Source: Apodospora peruviana
Taxonomy: Eukaryota > Ascomycota > Sordariomycetes > Sordariales > Lasiosphaeriaceae
NCBI GenBank assembly: GCA_033439685.1
Contig: JAUEDM010000004.1
Coordinates: forward strand, 1,178,001 to 1,242,000
Direction: 5' to 3'
DNA length: 64,000 nt
In this document: one piece after another, positions 1 through 10,020 of the stretch
Numbering within the stretch: the stretch's first letter is position 1
Layout of the letters: every line of letters begins with the position of its first letter
Notes under the pieces: model-generated
What the model was told of the DNA's origin: nothing
The model's input: the letters and a program-made list of their open reading frames with translations, nothing else
The model's database searches: none
Made by a program: the position numbers and the translations under genes

Positions 1-2178
1 TTATCCGCGAACAGCACCTCCTCTGGTACCTCCTCCGATTCGTCCCCGGCAGGCTCCGACGCCGCCACCACTTCCAGCGATCCGACAACCGCGAAATCGG
101 ATCCGACAACCGCCAAAGAGGATCCAACAACTGCGAAAGAGGACCCGAGAACCTCAAAAACAGATCCGACAACTTCGAAATCGGAAGATGATGGTTCGAC
201 TGGCGCGTCCTCTGGCGGAATCCCACCGGTGATAGTTTTGCCGACGACGACCAGCTCCACCGACGACGCGACGACCGATCCGACCCCAAGCAAATCGCTG
301 GTGGATACCGATTCCCCAACAGCTGGCAAACCTACCAAGGACCCCGAAAGCGATGTAGTACCAACCACTTTGCCGAACACAACCGGCGCGACGGCGAATA
401 CGACGTCGACGACGACTGATTTACTCAAGGATACCGATTCTCCCGCGGTGTCAGTATTTCCGACAACGACCACAAGCACCACTTCCGGAATTCTTCTGGC
501 ACCTTCGGGTATCGTAACCCCGACCACCACCACGACGCCAGGTCTCCCTGACGTGGTAAGCATCATTTCAAGCATTTTTGAGCCGCCAAAGCCCGGAAAT
601 GAGACGGAGGCAACAACAACCACAACAACGCCCCTTCCTGCAACGGATTCGCCAACCTCGGAGCCTCCGACGGTCACAACAACCTCGCTGCCTGGAACGG
701 GCGTGACAATCATCGTTCCGCCTGTAACAGAGGACACGACGACGACCTCTTCAACTACGACGCCGCCACCGCCTGTCAGTACTGGGGAAGGGGAAACTAC
801 GGAACCACTCCCAGAGTCTACCAACGTGATTCCACCGCCTGTTGGTGGCGACAATTCGACTACCACAAGCCCTCCCGTTGGACCTCCGACTGACCCGCCG
901 ATCCCACCGTCTGGGAACACGACGACTGTTGATGTCCCCCCGTCGACGACTACGACCTTGCCACCAACAGACTCTCCGGTCACAGACCCTCCTGTGCCGC
1001 CAACATCCCTCCCTACATCAATCCCTACCGGAGGTGTTGTCACGAACAACACGGCGATTACCAATGGCACTGTTATCACTGATTCACCAACCTCTCTGCC
1101 AACCTCCTTGCCCACGGTTATCATTCCGCCTATTACCACCAGCGAGAGCAGCAGCACGGATAACATGGTCACAAGCATTCCTTCAGCAGGCATCACGACG
1201 AACACGCAACCATGGCTACCGACTACAATCGTCATGGATCCTACCACGACGTCGATCAGCGGGATTGTGGCTCCGACAAGCGCAAGCGGCATTCCTACCG
1301 CGCTGCCGAAGGCCATTACGCCGGATTCTGGGCTCGAGCCGCCACCGGACGACACAACGCTGATTCAGATCGGGTTTAAGGGCGCGCTCAACTATCCGTT
1401 CGTGGTCGAGAACAACAAGGCCGCCGCCCAGATCTTCCGACTGCTCCCCGAGGCGCTCGGCTACGCTGGAAGATTCGGATCGGACAAGTGCCGGATGATG
1501 AAGCTGATTCCCCTGGACACGAGCATCTCGCTCGGCTACATCACGACGATTGCCATCCTCTCGTACCCGTCGCAAATGGTCGATAACCTTAGCATGGACA
1601 TCAAGATCCCCAGCTCCTCGCTGTACAACAACCCCGATCAGCTCGTCTACAACCTTACGATGCAGATCAACCCCGGCATCGACATCGTTCTGGGCTCGTA
1701 TCCGGGTGACGGTGCGGAGCCGGGCTACGGCGGTGGCGTTCCTGGCGAGTCCCCGGCCGAGTCGCCCAACAGCGATCCGTATGGTGGTGGCGACAGCTCC
1801 AACACGCAGAGCTCTGCCCAAAAGGGCGCCACGGCTGGCATCGTCAGCGGTGCCGTCGTCGTTGCTGCCGCGTACGGAGCGGCCATGTTTGTGATTGCGC
1901 GGCGGTACAAGAGCAAGAAGCAGGCTCATCGCCGGGCCAGCTCCATCAGCACGCCTTCGGACATGCGTCAGACTTCTTCTCCTCGCGGCAGCCCCGCGCT
2001 GATGGGAGGCGCGTTGCTGAGCAGAGACTTCACGAGCACCTATGGAGGCGCTTACGGCGGCGTGGCGCCAGGCGGCAGAGACAGCCATGGCAGCGGTAGA
2101 AGCGGCATGAACAACTCGGGACGCACGGCCTACATCTCGGCACCAGTCGCTGCGGAGAACTCTCTCGGTTGGAACTGA
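1..2178 (+). CDS. msb2: Msb2-like signalling mucin, 3' part (5' end outside window)
   Basis: The reading frame is open from base 1, so the start lies upstream of the window. The visible protein is a long Ser/Thr/Pro-rich region, which is the mucin part expected to be heavily O-glycosylated. It is followed at about nt 1350-1710 by a folded extracellular domain with the Hkr1/Msb2-homology look (IQIGFKGALNYPFV, FRLLPEALGYAG, LGYITTIAILSYPSQ). A Gly/Ser/Pro linker, one membrane segment at about nt 1834-1900 and a cytoplasmic tail of about 90 residues starting RRYKSKKQAHRR come next. This order is that of Msb2, the plasma-membrane sensor that acts through Cdc42 on the filamentation/invasion MAP kinase pathway. 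Five 7-residue DPTTAKx-type repeats open the visible part. The family assignment is by architecture and remembered motifs. Absence of the N-terminus prevents checking the signal peptide. Confidence 0.8.
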   Translation, partial: LSANSTSSGTSSDSSPAGSDAATTSSDPTTAKSDPTTAKEDPTTAKEDPRTSKTDPTTSKSEDDGSTGASSGGIPPVIVLPTTTSSTDDATTDPTPSKSLVDTDSPTAGKPTKDPESDVVPTTLPNTTGATANTTSTTTDLLKDTDSPAVSVFPTTTTSTTSGILLAPSGIVTPTTTTTPGLPDVVSIISSIFEPPKPGNETEATTTTTTPLPATDSPTSEPPTVTTTSLPGTGVTIIVPPVTEDTTTTSSTTTPPPPVSTGEGETTEPLPESTNVIPPPVGGDNSTTTSPPVGPPTDPPIPPSGNTTTVDVPPSTTTTLPPTDSPVTDPPVPPTSLPTSIPTGGVVTNNTAITNGTVITDSPTSLPTSLPTVIIPPITTSESSSTDNMVTSIPSAGITTNTQPWLPTTIVMDPTTTSISGIVAPTSASGIPTALPKAITPDSGLEPPPDDTTLIQIGFKGALNYPFVVENNKAAAQIFRLLPEALGYAGRFGSDKCRMMKLIPLDTSISLGYITTIAILSYPSQMVDNLSMDIKIPSSSLYNNPDQLVYNLTMQINPGIDIVLGSYPGDGAEPGYGGGVPGESPAESPNSDPYGGGDSSNTQSSAQKGATAGIVSGAVVVAAAYGAAMFVIARRYKSKKQAHRRASSISTPSDMRQTSSPRGSPALMGGALLSRDFTSTYGGAYGGVAPGGRDSHGSGRSGMNNSGRTAYISAPVAAENSLGWN
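79..183 (+). repeat. 21-nt coding tandem repeat, five copies
   Basis: Five head-to-tail 21-nt units encode DPTTAKS, DPTTAKE, DPTTAKE, DPRTSKT and DPTTSKS within the mucin domain. Copies differ at a few positions, so the array is imperfect. The array may start further upstream, outside the window. Confidence 0.9.
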
Positions 2179-4104
2179 TTTGAGGCCTGTGAAATCCTTT
2201 TGATGCCATCTCTCTCTGTCTTAACCCACCAAACAAACTCCGGACAACAACTCATCCGACCACGACCATGACTGACACCTTTTTTTTATACTTCGATACC
2301 AAGGAGGGCGATCAAAAATATAGACGGCGACATTTTTTGACATTCTGGAACGGCAAAGAAGCAAGCATATTCTATTCAATTTTGATATAGCCATGTTTCA
2401 CTTTGATTATTTTTTTTATTCTGTCCAGCCTTTTTTATTTTTTACCATTCTATTTGACGGTTACCTTGGGCACCCCCATTGTAAATGCCTTTGCCGTCGC
2501 ATTATATTTTTCTCGGTTTAACCAACAAACGCACTTTCCTGGCACCGATTCCCGTCTGTCAAAGGGCGGGGATGAAAAGGACCGCGAGCCCACCTTTTTG
2601 CTGGCTTACGATTGTCTGGTGGACAGGGGCTTTTTATTATTAATTTTTTTTTTTTTTTAAGTTTCTTGGATGATGTTGTTATGCGTGGTGGGGTGGACAA
2701 CTGCCGTTGGCTACATAACTTGACGCTCAGGCGTTTTTGTTTGGATGAAGCAAGGCCGTTTTTCAAAAGAGTTGTAGTCGTGTGGCTGTCTGGGGGATGG
2801 ATGGAGGTGGATGGGAGAGATGGGGGTGGCAGCAAGTTTAGGACTAGTACCAATAGTAGCAGCCAACTGGATAGGAGCTTGACGAACATGGGCCCGATCG
2901 ATCTTTGGTTAACTAGCTAACTACCTAGGTAGCTAATCTGCTCGTCGGGGTTTATTCCCAGAAAGACAAGATTCAAAAGGTTTCTGTCGCGGTTGTTGCT
3001 GCTGGTGGTTTTGTTTTGTGTCTGTGTGTGTATACAAAAGAGGTTCTCTCGCCAAACTACAATGTTTGCTGTAATGTTGTAATGTTGAAACCAAAAACCG
3101 AGTCGAGATATGTATATTGAGACGAACGACACGCAACATAATAGACATTCCGAACTTTTTTGTTCTCAACGTGACTGTCTAGCTAGCTACCGTATAGAAC
3201 TATGTCAAAAGGCTATTAGATGTCTAGTTATGTTAAGCATGAAGTTCCCCCCACCCCAGTTCTACGGGGAGATCAGATGGCAGCACGGCTAGCCCACTGT
3301 ACTGGACAGAATTCTAGACAGCTAGCTAGATAGCTCAGCTTTCATAATGCCAACGGGCATGATGCCTGTCCTGGCTGGATCTAGGTTTTACGTCGCAATC
3401 TCTTGTTGGTGTTGTCTCGGTGGGTTTGTCGTTACCCAGGCACCCCAGGGCTCTCTCACTGGGTCCAGACTTATGTATACACAGGACTATGGGTGAGTTA
3501 ACTAATACCTTAGGTAATCTGAAATCATTTGTCCAAGTCGCCTTATTAATATCACGCTGATGTCTTCTCACAATTCGTGTCTAATTATTTTGAAGACTAC
3601 CCAGTCGCATCTTGGGGTTTGAAGGATAAAAACTTTGTTGCAAAGATTATCAAACAGTTGCACACGCCGACACGAGGTCCATGTCTCTGCTGAAAGGGAG
3701 TGAGTTCCACGAAAGATCCGAGTGACTTAGCTAGCGAATTCTTGCCGGTGATAATTGACACACAAAAGTGCTGAAGAATTGCCTTGACATTGTTCTCTCC
3801 TGAATGTCTTGGCACAGTCGTGGTGGCTGCGTCATAAGATTGGTACATTTTATGCATGCAGGCAGGCAATTGAGACAAGATTATCCGTAGGGAGTAGGAG
3901 CGTCGGCCCGAGGAAGGAGGGAGGCACGCAATCGATCACCGGCAACCAATCTGTCGGAAATGGAGATGCCACCACCTCTCTCGTTGTCAAGTCTTGATTG
4001 TTGTCTAGATCAATGACCACCGCCGTATCTTTTCTGTCTGTTGTTGTTTCGCGATAACCCCCCGCGGCCGGTCGGTCATTCGGCACGCCGAAAAACATGT
4101 CGGC
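2179..4104. other. Intergenic region, msb2 to MFS gene
   Basis: About 1.9 kb without a convincing gene. It holds T-rich 3' flank of msb2, a run of 15 T at 2644-2658, a perfect 12-bp palindrome CTACCTAGGTAG at 2921-2932 and several TAGCTAGC-like short repeats near 3180 and 3320. Short open frames here have no protein-like composition. Confidence 0.6.
2921..2932. repeat. Perfect 12-bp palindrome CTACCTAGGTAG
   Basis: The sequence reads the same on both strands and lies in non-coding DNA. It shares its core with the AGGTAGGTA inverted repeats at 22370-22424 and 45722-45740. Confidence 0.7.
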
Positions 4105-6318
4105 ATGCTCTCGCCGAATTACCAGCGGTCCTCCACCGCCAACAGACGAGGCGGCAGCAGCAGCCATCAAACTGTAGCGGTGGGCAGCGATGATTCATCA
4201 AAGGACGCCCAGAGCCAAAGCCAGTGGAAGCACGAGCCGGAGCCGACGCCTTCCTCCTCCGCGCAGACGAGCGACCGAATGACCCCCGAGTCGGATTCTG
4301 ACGACGATTACGATGTCGCAGTACCCGGTGTAAGAGGAAGTCGCGGCCTAGATGATGACGCTGGTGTGGAAACATATGAGCTGGAGGAAGGGAGCTATTT
4401 CGGGGAGAAACACCGCCAAGCCGTTGCTGTTGGCGTTGGGGGCAATAGTAGCAGCAGGAGGGACGGATACGAAGTTTCTGAGGGCGGCTCGGATGAAGAT
4501 GATTATGGCGGTCACGACGACGACGCCGAGAAACATATTACACAACAAAGACAAGGACGTCGTGGGCGGCGGCGGCGGCACGGAGCCAGTGTCAGCACCG
4601 CCGCCAGCTTCCAGCTGTACACGCCGGACGAGGAGAAGGCTGTCGTGCGCAAGTTTGACCGCAAGCTGGTTGTCTTTGTGGCCCTGCTGTACATGTTGAG
4701 CTTTTTGGATAGGTCAAGTATGTTTACTCCCCGTGCAATTACTCAACCAATGTTTCCTTCATCTCGTCTTGCCGACCCACTGCATCCATTGTGCGGCCGG
4801 TAATCTCCCGTCTCTTTGTTGTGTGTATATGTGTGTGCATCCGAGGCTGACACTCGAACAATAGATATTGGAAATGCCCGTATCGCCGGCATGGACGAAG
4901 ACCTGCAGACGGTCCCGCCGCGAAAGGGCATGTACGAGTGGGCATTGAGCGCCTTCTACATCGCCTACATCGCCTTTGAGTGGATGTCTCTGCTGTGGCG
5001 GCTGATCCCCGCGCACATCTACGTCTCTGTTCTCGTGCTATCGTGGGGCCTTACCGCCTCGATCCAGGCCGTCGCCGCGAATTACCCGATGCTCATCTTC
5101 CTGCGGATCCTGCTGGGCATCGGCGAGGCCGGCTTCACTGGCATTCCCTTTTATCTCTCCTTCTTCTTCAAGCGCCATGAGCTGGCGTTTCGAACCGCCA
5201 TCTTTGTATCTGGTATGTTTTTTCTCCCTCTCTTCTATTCTAGTCGTGTATGCAATGAACTCACACGGGAACGAACAGCTGCGCCCCTGGCCACGAGCTT
5301 TGCCTCCTCGCTGGCCTGGCTCATCATCAAGCTCGGAGAATCCGGCCCTGTGGCTCCATGGCGCTTACTTTTCCTGATCGAGGGGTTTCCCTCGGTGCTC
5401 GTCGCCCTCGTTGCGTGGAGCATCATCCCCGACTCCCCGCAGACAGCCGCATATCTAACAGCCCGCGAAAGAAAGGTCGCGCGTCTCCGCCTCCGCCGCG
5501 AGAAACTGCCGTGTCAGGCAGGGGCTCTTACTACCAAAGGAGAAGAATTGCAGCCGGGTTCGACGACGACCGGGGGCCTCAACTCCCGTGACGTGCTCGC
5601 CGTGTTCCGCGATCCCGTCGCCTGGCTCACGGCCGCCATCTTTTTTCTTACTAACATGGCCTATTCCTCCCTGCCTGTGTTCCTGCCCACGATCCTCACG
5701 GCCATGGGCCACGACGCGCTCTCGGCCCAGGCCCTCGCTGCACCCCCTTATCTCGCCGCTTTCCTCATCGTGCTGGCGACTGCGCACGCGAGCGATACTA
5801 TGCGCGCGCGGACGCCCCTGCTGGTCGCCCACGCGCTCGCCTCCGCGGCCGGGTACGGTGTTTTGGCCTTGTCAAACTCACGCTGGCTCCGCCTCGAGCC
5901 GGGCAGCATGATTCGGTATCTGGCTGTGTACCCGGCCGCGATCGGGTTCTTCAACGTGGTCGTGCTGACGATCGCGTGGAGCATCAATAACCAGCGCAAC
6001 GAGTCGCGCCAGGGCGGAGGGTTCGCGCTGCTGCAGGTTGTCGGGCAATGCGGGCCACTCGTCGGCACGAGGCTGTACCCCGATGTGGACGCGCCGTATT
6101 ATACGAGGGGCATGGCGGTGTGCGCCGGTGCTATGTTGGGAGTCGCGGTGCTCGCTTTGGGGTTAAGGTGGTACTTGGTGAAGATGAATAGTCGATGGGA
6201 TGAGCCGGATGGTTGTGACGGGCAAGATGTAGGCGGTGAAGAGCAGGAAGCGCTTGTTGCCGGTGCTGGTGGACGGAGGGAAGGGGTTGGGGTTCTTGGG
6301 TTTAGGTATATGTTGTGA
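4105..6318 (+). CDS. MFS transporter, anion:cation symporter (Dal5/Tna1-like) family
   Basis: Three exons, 4105-4717, 4865-5212 and 5279-6318, give about 666 residues. Intron 1 has donor GTATGT and acceptor ATAG; intron 2 has donor GTATGT and acceptor ACAG. The start at 4105 is the first ATG in this frame. Residues 1 to about 185 form a Ser/Asp/Glu-rich, Gly-rich hydrophilic extension. The transporter begins at FDRKLVVFVALLYMLSFLDRS, the usual first helix of this family, and continues with GMYEWALSAFYIAYIAFEW, the MFS loop region, a central loop (NSRDVLAVFRDPVAW) and a second six-helix half that includes NNQRNESRQGGGFALLQVVG. The family imports organic anions and vitamins such as allantoate, nicotinate, biotin or pantothenate. 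The substrate cannot be read from sequence. No neighbouring gene suggests a pathway. The long acidic N-terminus is unusual. Confidence 0.85.
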
Positions 6319-7582
6319 TTATCTGATTATGGCTTTAGATACTTATTTTCGACTAGCCAGGTACATATCTGGGGATGGGTGGAACGACCAATAGAGTAAA
6401 ACCGGACTGGACTGGGCATTTCTTGGTGGGATAGAGTTTGGAATATACGCATTACATCTATGTAGAAAGCAATAGAATGTGGATGAACTCGGCTTGTTTC
6501 CCGGGTGGTTCGTCTGCTCGTAGACGTCGACAGCAACGACGACTACCTGCTAGAGAACGAGTACGGCACCAGGTTAGGTATTCTTTACGCTCAATGTGTC
6601 CATTTACAACAACCTCAAGATGGTATAATCAGCCCTGGAATCATTCAAAAGCCTGTACCGGTAGTGAGATTACTTGCAAGGTTTGGTCAAGACAACACCG
6701 CTGCGTATTGTCCTATACATAATCCGATGTTCGCATATTTTCGATCTTGTCAGCAGCAGGCCGGCCGGCTGGCTTTACCACACTGCTTGCTTTAGGCCTA
6801 AATATCACGGCGAAGGTACGCTTACCTTGGTTTCCTGACAAAGAATGAATGAATCAATATTGCTGAGCGCGCCGCAGTTCTACGCCGCAGCATGTCCACC
6901 GCCAAAGTGGTGGTGGTTGGTACCAACCAACCCATCCTTTACTAGGCACCTTTAACTAAGGTACCAATGTCCAACTCCGAAGACGAATGGGAGCAAGCAA
7001 TATGCAAGCTTTCCTGTGCCACTGCCCCTATTCCCCTGCAGCAGCACCAGCAGCAGCAGAAGAGACATCAACAAACATGTCGTGCCGGGCCCACTTCCAC
7101 TTCCATGTGCCGCAGCAGCCCATGTCATTCTTACTTGCATTGGTACGTGGGCGGTCGTTCATGAATTCAATGCCCGAAGCAGGTTGTGCTTGCTACCTGC
7201 CCTCATGATAGACAGTATGTTCTATGCAAGGTATGGTTTTATGCCTCTGCGCGGCCTGCAATTGTTATTCATCAATATAAGCCTTTGGACTGGATGGCTG
7301 GTGTTGCGGTTGCGGTTGCGTATACCAGAGAGCATTTAGCGTCAGGGCGTCAGCATTGGTGAAGTTTGAAGCCTGTACGTTCTGTAGATTTCGACTTGCT
7401 ATGATGTTGATTGTCATAAAGTGTCTACCTGCACCCACAACCGCAGCATGAGTTGGTTGGCTATCCACGGAAAGCACACAAAAGAAAACTTCTTAAAAGG
7501 TTACTCGTATCTCAATTCTCGCCCGAAACAGTATCCATACCTACTAATATACCTCATTCCTCCACTCGAGCCCCCTACCCAG
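6319..7582. other. Intergenic region between convergent genes
   Basis: About 1.26 kb between the MFS gene and the hypothetical gene on the other strand. A stretch at about 6505-6575 has coding-like composition (VRLLVDVDSNDDYLLE) but no supportable gene model. A CAG-rich patch lies at about 7038-7060. Otherwise I see nothing definable. Confidence 0.5.
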
Positions 7583-9274
7583 CTATACATCCTCACTCAC
7601 GGCTGCTCCTGTCCCGTTATCGCCATGACCCATCTGCTGCTCGTGATTCCCAGCCCCAGTACCCCTATTACCTTCTCCCGTAGCGGTAGCAGGAGAAGCA
7701 AAACCAAACAGCGTCACCGAGAAATTATGCCCCAGCATTCGAATCGACTGCGCGAAACTCGCTCCACTCTTCCCGTTCCCATCCCGGTTGGTCTCCTCCA
7801 TCGACACCCTCGCCGACAATGGCCTTCCCAACTTGCCCCTACCTGATCCCCTACCTTTAACTCTTACCGTTGACTGCCTCTTCCCCTTGGCCTTGCTATT
7901 ACCAGGCTTAGCCTTGCGGTCCTTCACCTTCCTCACCATCACCCGCGGCCCCTTCCTGCCAGCCCGAAACTTCCTGGTAATCCATTTCTTGACCCTGAGA
8001 GTCTGATGAAGACGAAAGTAGTTTCTGATGCGCCCGCGAAGACCCGTTCGTGGGGATGACGAGTGCGTTGGCCCTGTTTCGCTGCAATGATCGAGCTGAC
8101 TGCCGTGGGAAGAAGATTCAAGAGAGGGTTGTGCTTCGGGGTTGATCGAGACGCGAGGCAGGCATTCAGTCGAGAGATTGGCATTGCTAGTGCCTGTGCT
8201 GCTCCGGCAGAGTCTCACAACCGAAGAAGACGGCCTGTCCTGTCCTTCATTGTCATGCACATCATCAATCCCACCAGAGACAGCAGGATCAGTAGCCAGT
8301 TCGCCAAAAGACCCATCAGCGTCCTCAATAGAAGGGTCAATATCCGTCTTCTCCTTCTCATGATGAGCCGCACCATCTGCTCCATCCCCATCCCGTTTAA
8401 CAGCAAGAGAGTCCCAAATATGCTCATTCCCAACTTCCAAGCGAGGTGTGTTCCCGTCAGGCTCAACCCGCATCTCACCGGCTCCAGACCCTAGAGGCTG
8501 AGACGAAGATTCCGAACTCTGCATAAACGCCAGCCGGATGGCGTCGTAATCGCTCAAGTTGGAAAGTATGCGGCGGCCAAACGTCATTGGAGGTGACACC
8601 GTCAGGTCGGGGCTTCGCACGCCCTCAGATGGGTACGAAGATGAGGTGCTGCGGACATGTGGGTGCTCGTACGTGTCGATATCACCGCGGTCCTGGGTCG
8701 TGGTATTGTCAAGTGTGGGCGACATGATCTCGAGGCCGCCTCGGTTTGGTAGGACGGTAAGCTCCGGTTCAGGCGAACCAGGCGGGCTCTCCAGCAAGAA
8801 CGTCCGATATTGATTGTCTCGCTTCTCCCGGGGAGACTGAGATATTGACGGTGCTTGGTTATTCTCGTCGTAAATAGGCATGCTGCTAATATTCATGGCT
8901 GATGGAAATGTACGTGAATGAGGGATGGGAGCATTCTCAAGCTGTGGAGTCATGCTGGTTGCCCGGTGAGGTACTGAAGGCGGTTGCCCGCCCAGTTGCG
9001 TGGTGGCTTCTGCATATGATGCATTGCTTATCCTGCTAATCAGCGGCATATTCTCAAGGCTGGCAGTGAGATCCACGGCGTCTCGTGAAGCATGGTGTCG
9101 GTTGGCGTCCTTCTCCTAGAGGCCAGCAAACGTGTTGGGGACGTTCAGCCGTCGACGAGCAAACGGGCCAGTAACGCGGTCAATGGTGGCGACCTGACTT
9201 TGGTTGAGAAGCTCCGAATCGACGGGATTTCGACGAAAGGCCCGGCTGGGCAGGGTGAAAGCTGGCATTTCCAT
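7583..9274 (-). CDS. Hypothetical protein; frame interrupted by an in-frame TAG or a small intron
   Basis: I do not recognise this protein. A frame runs from ATG at 9274 (MEMPAFTLPSRAF) to a TAG at 9116-9118. It continues in the same frame (EKDANRHHASRDAVDLTAS) to the stop at 7583-7585. The downstream part alone is about 497-510 codons, and its first internal ATG is at 9049. It is low in hydrophobic residues, Ser/Pro-rich and probably disordered. A strongly basic region near the C-terminus (KWITRKFRAGRKGPR, followed by Lys/Arg clusters) could bind nucleic acid or act as a nuclear signal. The TAG may be removed by an intron with acceptor CTCTAG, but the available donors (GTCGCC or GTTACT in phase) are weak. 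The very end contains GTGAGT, so an extra 3' exon is possible. Existence of a gene is fairly likely; the 5' structure is uncertain. Confidence 0.6.
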
Positions 9275-10020
9275 CGTAACGATCACGAGGGGAGTCCAGA
9301 ATTCACGACAGGTGCTGTATGGTGATGTGATTGATAGATGATCTCTAACACTGGAAGTTGATAAAGCGTATTTTGGATTCCAGGAAGGTGACGTTGAAAG
9401 AGGAGAGTTGTGCCCCTGCGAGCCATTCAGGAACTCAATCGACGTTGGTAAATTCCAGCCCGTCGGAATCCCTTCGGCCACTCTCTCCTCCCCACAGCGC
9501 TGTAGTCGCCTGACCCGAAGGCGCAATAACTCCTAGCCGCCAGTGACCTAAGAAGCAGCGGCCAGACAAAAAACAATCATGGCGTCATCGTTAGGTAGAC
9601 AAGGGTAAGTGCCCCGGGATTTGGAGAACACCTTGCACTTGCTCTTCCAATATCGAAGGCTTACATCCTGGTTACCAATCCTGAGGCGACCAAGACAATC
9701 AAAAAGAGATCAGATGTAGGGATCCCCCCTAATATCACAGTCGCATATTATTCATGTCTGGAGCTGCAACATGACGGGGGCATACTTCCACCGTCCCGAG
9801 GACAATCAAGCCCGGCGCCGCCATATTACTGCTTCAGAATTACCAGATCGTCTTGCCCACTGGTGCATGGGCTTCCTTCCAGACCGCCGAGTCACGACCA
9901 GTTTCTCGCGGGCGGCTAGCAATCCATAGCTCCTAGTCAACCTTGAAGCAGTCCAACCCAACGGCAGTTCCAGGCAAAAATTATTCCGTGTCTCGCAATC
10001 CATAGGAAAAACGGACACGT
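9275..10020. other. Intergenic region, hypothetical gene to seh1
   Basis: About 750 bp between the 5' end of the hypothetical gene and the 3' end of seh1, both on the minus strand. It should hold the promoter of the former. I see no gene or clear motif. Confidence 0.5.

Noticed and set aside
1216..2088. 290-codon open frame antisense to the msb2-like gene
   Set aside because: Arg/Ala-rich shadow of a GC-rich coding region; the sense strand has a clear domain and membrane segment.
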